Translations under genes and position numbers: made by a program
The notes under the pieces: model-generated
What the model was told of the DNA's origin: nothing
Seen by the model: only the letters and a program-made list of their open reading frames with translations
Database searches by the model: none
Source of the DNA: JANRLJ01 sp034437895
GTDB lineage: Bacteria > Chloroflexota > Anaerolineae > Aggregatilineales > Phototrophicaceae
Assembly (NCBI GenBank): GCA_034437895.1
Contig: DAOTTO010000268.1
Location: 1 to 9,929 of the forward strand
DNA length: 9,929 nucleotides
Direction of reading: 5' to 3'
Part shown: positions 5,444-9,929 of the stretch, piece after piece
Position numbering within the stretch: the first letter of the stretch is position 1
Layout of the letters: each line of letters begins with the position of its first letter

Positions 5444-5467
5444 AGGGGCGGGGTGTTCCTCGCCCCT
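5444..5467 (+). promoter_or_regulatory. Intercistronic 10-bp hairpin after the binding-protein gene
   Basis: AGGGGCGGGG (5444-5453) pairs with CCTCGCCCCT (5458-5467), with one G-T wobble and the loop TGTT. There is no T-run, so it is not a classical terminator. Such stems after binding-protein genes commonly protect the upstream mRNA or attenuate read-through, giving more binding protein than permease. The GTAGGGGCG...CGCCCC form also resembles a genome-wide interspersed palindrome. Confidence 0.6.
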
Positions 5468-5530
5468 TACGATATTACACCTACCCGTCTTATCCCCTCT
5501 CGCCCTAAATTCCATGCAAGGGGTATCCTG

Positions 5531-6706
5531 ATGAGTTTAAATTTCACTTTAATCGAATTGATTATTTATGTTGCCGTTTGGGCAGCCCTCGGCGGACTGC
5601 CCGGTTTTTATTTGTTCGGTGCGATGAACCGTAATCCGCGCAGTGGCGCTCGTTTTGGTGTTGTGGTGGGGGTAGCTGTCGGCTTAGGCGCGGTACTCCT
5701 CAACCTCATCACCGATGCTCGCGGCGCATTTTTGCTCGTAGCCTATTTCTGGCTGGCGGCGTTGATTCTGGGCGCGGCGGTGAGTGTGAGCGGCGTAGCG
5801 CGGGGGACGCACAACCGCGCAGTGACGCTGCATCAGAATACGGCAGACATCGCTTATGGGCTGCTGCTGCCCACGTTCGTGATCGTGTTCGCTATCGTCG
5901 TCTTCCCAATGATCTGGAATCTGGTGCTGGCTTTCCGCCCGATTCGCGTGCGCGATTTACCGGATCTGCGTGTGTTTTCCTTAAGCGATTTCACGCTGGA
6001 AAACTTCGACCGGGTCTTGGGGCTGCGCGGTTTTGTGGATACGCTGTTCCGCACCTTTTTATATACCCTTGAAGGCACCATCCTGGCGATTTTGCTCGGC
6101 CTGATCGCCGCGTTAATCGTGAAAGACACATTTCGCGGGCGCAATATCGTGCGCGGCTTTCTGCTGTTCCCCTATATCGCGCCGATTGTGTCGGTCGTTT
6201 TAATCTGGAAATTCCTGCTTAACGCACAGTTCGGGCTGGTCAATGAAATTGGCGATGCGCTCGGCTTCCGCCGGGTGGACTTTCTGAACACCCCCGGCAC
6301 GGCTTTCACGATGGTGGTGCTGTTTCAGGCGTGGCGCTATTTCCCGTTTGCGTTTTTGTTCATTCTGGCGCGCATTCAGGCTATTCCTGACGATATGTAC
6401 GAGGCGGCAAAGGTCGATGGCGCGGCACCGTCGCAGCGATTATGGTATATCACGCTGCCACAACTTCGGGCGGTGTTCGGAACACTCTTTTTGCTGCGAT
6501 TCATCTGGACGTTCAACAAGTTCGACGATGTATACCTGCTCACGGGCGGCGCGGCCCAAACCAAGCTGATTACCATAGAAATCTACGATCAGTTGTTCAG
6601 TTCGCGCAATGTGGGCGCGGCCTCGGCAGTGGCGGTCATTCTGGCGATTGTGCTGCTGATTATGGTGGCGATTTATTTCCGTTGGTTCCTGGTGGAGGAG
6701 CGCTAA
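5531..6706 (+). CDS. ABC sugar transporter permease, MalF type, with extra N-terminal membrane domain
   Basis: 391 residues from the ATG at 5531, which has AGGGG about 7 nt upstream. An in-frame start at 5453 would fall inside the hairpin and has no ribosome site. Residues 1-100 contain three additional predicted membrane helices (about 8-31, 42-60, 66-88) that precede the ordinary permease. The core starts near 108 (AYGLLLPTFVIVFAIVVFPM). The cytoplasmic EAA loop, which docks to the ATPase, is EAAKVDGAAPSQRLWYITLP at 291-310, with the conserved Gly at 297 and LP at the end. It forms half of the membrane channel for sugar import with the next gene product. It lies 108 bp after the binding-protein gene and 3 bp before the second permease gene. 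The N-terminal helices recall the extra helix or helices of MalF, but there are more of them. Confidence 0.92.
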   Translation: MSLNFTLIELIIYVAVWAALGGLPGFYLFGAMNRNPRSGARFGVVVGVAVGLGAVLLNLITDARGAFLLVAYFWLAALILGAAVSVSGVARGTHNRAVTLHQNTADIAYGLLLPTFVIVFAIVVFPMIWNLVLAFRPIRVRDLPDLRVFSLSDFTLENFDRVLGLRGFVDTLFRTFLYTLEGTILAILLGLIAALIVKDTFRGRNIVRGFLLFPYIAPIVSVVLIWKFLLNAQFGLVNEIGDALGFRRVDFLNTPGTAFTMVVLFQAWRYFPFAFLFILARIQAIPDDMYEAAKVDGAAPSQRLWYITLPQLRAVFGTLFLLRFIWTFNKFDDVYLLTGGAAQTKLITIEIYDQLFSSRNVGAASAVAVILAIVLLIMVAIYFRWFLVEER

Positions 6707-6709
6707 TCT

Positions 6710-7627
6710 ATGAATACGGTAAGCGAAACAAATACGACACGCACCCGCAGCGCACCCCGTCCCACGATTTTCAGCAGCCGCGAACAGTTCGAGTTATTCA
6801 TCGGCAGCGTCATCAAATGGTTGTTTATCGCATTTTTCCTGTTGATAACGGCCTTTCCGTTTTATTGGATGCTGGCGATTTCGATTCGCGGCGACGGCGA
6901 TTTGCTGCAAAATCCCACCCGCCTTGTGCCGACGAGCGAGCAAATCAGCAATTTTTGGCAGCCGTATGACGCCGTGTTGAACGATTTCAACTTTTTGCGC
7001 TACATCCGTAACAGCGCCGTCGTCAGCATTATCACGGTAATTTTTACGCTGCTGCTGGCGATTCCCGGCGCGTATGCCGTCACCCGCTTGAACTTCCGCC
7101 TGAAAAATGCCATGTCGTGGGGCATTTTGCTGGTGTATATGCTGCCTGGCATCGTCATCGGCATTCCGCTGTTTGTGGTGTACAGTCAATTGGGAATACG
7201 CGGCAGCCTGCCGGGGCTGGTAGTGATTTATCTTTCTGGCACGCTGCCAGTGGCGCTGTATATGTTGCGTAGCTATTTTCAGACGATTCCGGCGGAACTC
7301 GAAGAAGCCGCCCTTATCGACGGGTGCAGCCGCGTGAGTACGATCTGGCGTGTGGTGCTGCCGCTCAGCGTTCCGGCGGTGGCATCGGTGGCGCTGTACA
7401 CGTTTATGATCGCGTGGAACGAGGTGCTGTTTGCGCTGCTGTTTTTGAGTGATACACCCACGAGCTGGACTCTGCCACTGGCGTTGCAGCAGCTCGATAC
7501 GCAGGAAGTCCCGCGCACGTATTTAATGGCGGGTTCGGTCATTATCACCGTGCCGATTATTGTGTTGTTCTTTTTCTTCGAGCGCTTTTTGACACGCGGC
7601 CTGACGGCGGGGGCGGTCAAAGGCTAA
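6710..7627 (+). CDS. ABC sugar transporter permease, MalG type
   Basis: 305 residues, slightly longer than the usual ~280 because of a polar 30-residue cytoplasmic N-terminus. The first membrane helix is about 33-57 (IKWLFIAFFLLITAFPFYWM), the typical MalG opening. The EAA loop is EAALIDGCSRVSTIWRVVLP at 199-218, with Gly at 205. The C-terminus ends FFFERFLTRGLTAGAVKG, the standard GLTAGAVKG tail of CUT1 permeases. The start codon lies 3 bp after the stop of the preceding permease, and a GGAGGAG in that gene's last codons serves as ribosome site, so the two are translationally coupled. No ATP-binding subunit follows, so a shared MsiK/MalK-type ATPase encoded elsewhere would energise this pair. 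Confidence 0.95.
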   Translation: MNTVSETNTTRTRSAPRPTIFSSREQFELFIGSVIKWLFIAFFLLITAFPFYWMLAISIRGDGDLLQNPTRLVPTSEQISNFWQPYDAVLNDFNFLRYIRNSAVVSIITVIFTLLLAIPGAYAVTRLNFRLKNAMSWGILLVYMLPGIVIGIPLFVVYSQLGIRGSLPGLVVIYLSGTLPVALYMLRSYFQTIPAELEEAALIDGCSRVSTIWRVVLPLSVPAVASVALYTFMIAWNEVLFALLFLSDTPTSWTLPLALQQLDTQEVPRTYLMAGSVIITVPIIVLFFFFERFLTRGLTAGAVKG

Positions 7628-7664
7628 CAGCGACAGGTGGCTTATGTGGGGAATTTAATTTTAT

Positions 7665-7812
7665 AAGTGACGTTACGCAGGCTAGGTTTTTAGCCCTCAC
7701 CCTAAATCCCTCTCCTTCAGCTATAGGGACTTGAAAAGCGTGTTATGGTTTTCTCCCCTTCGCCCTCAAGGAGAAGGAGCCGGGGGATGAGGGCAAATGC
7801 GTAACATCATTT
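7665..7812. repeat. MITE-like palindromic repeat, copy B (148 bp)
   Basis: End sequences 7665-7679 and 7798-7812 are inverted repeats matching at 13 of 15 positions (both carry GTTACGCA). The interior has the same order as copy A in the same orientation: CCTCACCCTAAATCCC, AGGGACTTGAAAAGCGTG, TTTTCTCCCC, GGAGCCGGGGGATGAGG. The ACGCATTTGCCC of its right end (reverse complement) corresponds to ACGCATTTACCC at the left end of copy A. It occupies almost all of the gap downstream of the transporter operon, and its folding could help end that transcript. Confidence 0.68.
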
Positions 7813-7823
7813 TATATTAGAAT

Positions 7824-8046
7824 TCATTGAGACTTTTTCTCAGCCAGTAGGTGACGGAGATTGATGAGGGCGTAAACGATGAAATGTGCGCCCATGAAGA
7901 TGAGCCGCTTTGCGGTCAAAGCGCACCAGCAAGGCGCGAAATTTGTCGATCCAGGCAAACGTGCATTCACAGCTAAAGCGCAGCTTGTAGACTTCAGGGC
8001 TAAACTAGTTCGCGGTCAGAATCGCCCCCGGATGTGTGAGCAAAAA
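7824..8046 (-). pseudogene. IS5-like DDE transposase, C-terminal remnant
   Basis: The minus strand reads HPGAILTAN, an in-frame TAG (8005-8007), then FSPEVYKLRFSCECTFAWID, KFRALLVRFDRKAAH. A change of frame near 7893-7905 leads into FMGAHFIVYALINLRHLLAE ending at TGA 7824-7826. The block ERTFAW-(x)n-RFRALLVRxxRKA...INLRRLL is the C-terminus of IS5-superfamily transposases, carrying the region of the catalytic Glu; here the usual E-R of ERTFAW reads E-C. At least two inactivating lesions are present. Its 3' end lies 11 bp beyond repeat copy B. No inverted repeats or target duplication could be identified, so the fragment is a decayed remnant. Confidence 0.68.
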
Positions 8047-8194
8047 TATTCTAAGAGATTTCAGCCCACAAGTCTTTGAGATTGGCATTGGTTTCCTTCA
8101 AATCAAAGACATCCGCATCTCAATAAGTGCCAAAGCGATCCTGCCACTTGCGTGAAACGCGCCCCTTCCGATTTTTCCTGGAATACAAGAAATC
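8047..8194. other. Unassigned stretch between transposase and ATPase remnants
   Basis: No gene is recognised. On the minus strand an open stretch continues from the P-type ATPase frame as NRKGRVSRKWQDRFGTY, then stops. The same frame resumes as DADVFDLKETNANLKDLWAEIS before another stop. This may be further transposase debris or part of whatever truncated the ATPase. I could not identify it. Confidence 0.3.
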
Positions 8195-8678
8195 CTCATT
8201 GAGGGCACCCGATGCCTGGCGTACACTCCGCATCTCCATCCAACGCCCTAGCAACATGATGTCAATCAGCGTCGCCATCTCCCAGAAGAAGCCACTACCG
8301 GGAACAGCAAAAATTGCAAACAGGCTGTAAAACGCTACCGTAATCGCCAACGAGATCAGCGTCATCATGCCCGGTTTGCGACTCTGCTCTTCCGGCAGCG
8401 CCATCTGCAAGAAGGGCAAGCCCCCATTGCGATGGCAAAGCCGGGGCCGATCAGATTACTCCCCGTGAATTCTGGCATCGAGAACCCGAACCACTCCTGA
8501 ATCATCGGACTGAACAGGAGTACAGGGATGGTCAGTACCAGGCTGACCCAGAAACGATTACGGAACATTATTTCATGTCCGATGTGATCGACCCCATGCC
8601 CTTTGTAACTATCATGAGCATGGTGATCGCCATGTTCGTCCTGTGTATGTTGGTTGATGGCATCATCTTATGTTCCAT
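8195..8678 (-). pseudogene. Heavy-metal P1B-type ATPase (CopB-like), N-terminal remnant with frameshifts
   Basis: The minus-strand ATG at 8676-8678 (MEHK) has AGGAAGG about 9 nt upstream. After a one-base loss, the His-rich leader HTQDEHGDHHAHDSYKGHGV leads to FRNRFWVSLVLTIPVLLFSP, MIQEWFGFSMP, then GFAIAMG. A second one-base loss in a G-run near 8430 shifts the frame to GLPFLQMALPEEQSRKPGMM, LISLAITVAF and FWEMATLIDIMLLGRWMEMR, SVRQASGALNE. This is the order of the leader and first membrane helices of CopB-type copper/silver export ATPases. The actuator TGE loop, the CPx/CPH motif, the DKTGT phosphorylation site and the hinge are all missing beyond 8195. Non-functional. It lies downstream of, and on the same strand as, the antiporter gene, 112 bp from it. 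Confidence 0.82.
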
Positions 8679-8790
8679 AGTTGTCATCCTTCCTATTGAG
8701 TATCTACCGGTCTGCGTCCGCTGAATTGCTATGCGTCATACAGCCGAGTCGATTTTCTACCTCCATTCGACCACAGAATGAGCCACCTGT
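8679..8790. other. Intergenic spacer, antiporter to ATPase remnant
   Basis: It holds the AGGAAGG ribosome site of the ATPase remnant. I see no strong hairpin with a T-tract and no clear promoter, so co-transcription from the antiporter side is possible. Confidence 0.4.
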
Positions 8791-9929
8791 TTAGATCACT
8801 TCCTCTGGCTGATTCTCGTCACCATGCCATTGCTCTTTGCTCAGGTCAAGTCTATGAATGATCCAGGGCATACTCGTGGCTTGCACCAATGAAGTAAACA
8901 GCACAACACCGAAAGTCATAATCAGCAGGGAATCACGTTGCGGCAGATCGTAGGGCAAACTGAGCGCTAACGCCAGACTCACCGCTCCACGTTGACCTCC
9001 CCAGAACATGATATGCCGCCAGTTCATCGGCAGCGGGCGATCACGGCGGGAGATGCGGGTATGTAGTGGTGCAAGTCCGTAGACGATCACTATGCGCGAG
9101 ACCAGCACCGCAAAAATCGCCACTGCCGCCAACGGCAGATGCGATAGAATGTCTTCCAGCTTAATCGTGAGTCCAATCAATAAAAATATCGCCGCGTTTG
9201 CCAGTGCCGCAAGATAAGCCCAGACAATATTCACGGTCTGCTGGGTCAGTTCTGACATGTTACTGAAGCCTGTATAACCGTGCGTCAATCCAGCAGCGAC
9301 TACAGCCAGCACACCGCTGACATGAAATTGTTCCGCCACGAGATAAGAACCGAAAGCCAGGCAGGTTGTCAGCATCATTTCAACAATGGGATCATCGATA
9401 TGGTAGAGCAGACGCGCCACCAGATAGCCGATTATTCCGCCAACCAGTACGCCTCCGAATGCCACCCGTGCGAAATCAAGCAAGCCGGTGAAGACATTCA
9501 AGTCTCCGCCGCTTTGTGCCGCTTGCAGTACAATCGCAAAAATAACAATTGCCGTGCCATCGTTCAGTAAACTTTCACCCTCAATGAGTGTTTCCAGACG
9601 TGCCGAAACAGGATTCTCATTGAATAGGGCAATGACCGCCACCGGATCAATCGCGCTGATGAGCGCTCCAAATACAGCCGCAAGTAGAAGACCCATCACC
9701 GGATTAAGCAGCGCGATAATGACGGCGACAATCACAGTCGTCAGCAGCACACCTACCGTCACGAGCAGGGCAATCAACGAAAAATTCTTGCGCAGTTCAT
9801 GTATATTCACTTGATAGGCTGCCTGAAAAAGAATCGGCGGCAAAAACAGCGCCAGGATCAACTCACTGGTGAGTTCAGGCAGTTCAATATCAAAGGCAGG
9901 AATGATCGTCAAGATCAATCCTGCCACCA
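8791..9929 (-). CDS. CPA1-family Na+/H+ antiporter (NhaP-like), N-terminus off right edge
   Basis: The minus strand gives 379 residues to the stop at 8791; the gene starts beyond 9929, as the frame is open at the edge and preceding helices are missing. Numbering from the edge, motifs include FLPPILFQAAY (28-38), AIDPVAVIALF (92-102) with the ion-binding Asp94, EGESLLNDGTA (116-126) with the Asn122-Asp123 pair of electroneutral CPA1 exchangers, and GGQRGAVSLALAL (310-322) with the conserved Arg313. About ten predicted membrane helices are visible. The C-terminal tail is short and polar (about 25 residues, HGDENQPEEVI), with no regulatory TrkA-C or cyclic-nucleotide domain. The protein exchanges Na+ (or another monovalent cation) for protons in the cytoplasmic membrane. 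The sequence shows no damage. The exact cation preference cannot be read. Confidence 0.93.
   Translation of the reverse strand, partial: VAGLILTIIPAFDIELPELTSELILALFLPPILFQAAYQVNIHELRKNFSLIALLVTVGVLLTTVIVAVIIALLNPVMGLLLAAVFGALISAIDPVAVIALFNENPVSARLETLIEGESLLNDGTAIVIFAIVLQAAQSGGDLNVFTGLLDFARVAFGGVLVGGIIGYLVARLLYHIDDPIVEMMLTTCLAFGSYLVAEQFHVSGVLAVVAAGLTHGYTGFSNMSELTQQTVNIVWAYLAALANAAIFLLIGLTIKLEDILSHLPLAAVAIFAVLVSRIVIVYGLAPLHTRISRRDRPLPMNWRHIMFWGGQRGAVSLALALSLPYDLPQRDSLLIMTFGVVLFTSLVQATSMPWIIHRLDLSKEQWHGDENQPEEVI

Noticed and set aside
6442..6969. 175-codon plus-strand frame spanning the end of permease 1 and the start of permease 2
   Set aside because: It lies out of frame within two well-conserved permeases and has no ribosome site or motif.
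7879..8079. 66-codon plus-strand frame in the right flank
   Set aside because: It is antisense to the IS5-like transposase remnant, which explains the sequence better.
1..9929. tRNA or rRNA genes, and toxin-antitoxin or defence modules
   Set aside because: No cloverleaf with a GTTCRANNC arm, no rRNA-like segment and no recognisable toxin-antitoxin or defence gene pair was seen on either strand by eye.

Overview
The window reads as bacterial chromosome, probably from a Chloroflexota (Anaerolineae-like) organism. This is inference from three things: sugar-binding protein and permease sequences of a style common there, Rhs and serine-recombinase debris, and C-rich/G-rich palindromic interspersed repeats. 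No rRNA or marker gene confirms it. The centre is one intact carbohydrate-uptake operon. Both flanks are mostly gene wreckage.

Left flank (1-2784): a ParA-type ATPase gene runs off the left edge. Next come a possible 5' fragment of a group II intron, a strong GCAA-loop hairpin, and the C-terminal stub of a large serine recombinase (minus strand). A complete 1337-bp insertion sequence of the ISKra4 family follows (647-1983), with 23-bp imperfect terminal inverted repeats and a perfect 8-bp target duplication. Its transposase is broken by two frame changes and one stop. Beyond it lie an Rhs-repeat C-terminal fragment, a 153-bp palindromic repeat (copy A), and the first ~50 codons of what looks like a GH13 sugar phosphorylase, cut off by that repeat.

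Centre (2784-7627): a divergent regulatory region carries a sigma70-type promoter whose spacer is a perfect 14-bp LacI-family operator, plus a second operator abutting the first possible start codon. From it run a LacI-family repressor, a secreted solute-binding protein, and two MalF/MalG-type permeases. Together they would form a CUT1-type sugar importer. No ATPase is encoded here, so a shared ATPase elsewhere is inferred. The truncated phosphorylase on the other side of the promoter suggests that the catabolic enzyme once co-regulated with the importer has been lost at this site.

Right flank (7628-9929): a second palindromic repeat (copy B, same family and orientation as copy A) closes off the operon. 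It is followed by the C-terminal remnant of an IS5-like transposase, an unassigned stretch, and a truncated, twice-frameshifted CopB-like metal P-type ATPase N-terminus with a His-rich leader. A CPA1-family Na+/H+ antiporter, intact at its C-terminus, runs off the right edge.

I see no convincing undescribed defence or biosynthetic system. The most useful observations are the fully delimited IS with a possible frameshift site, the operator-sharing truncated phosphorylase, the pair of direct repeats bracketing the sugar operon, and the N-terminally extended permease.
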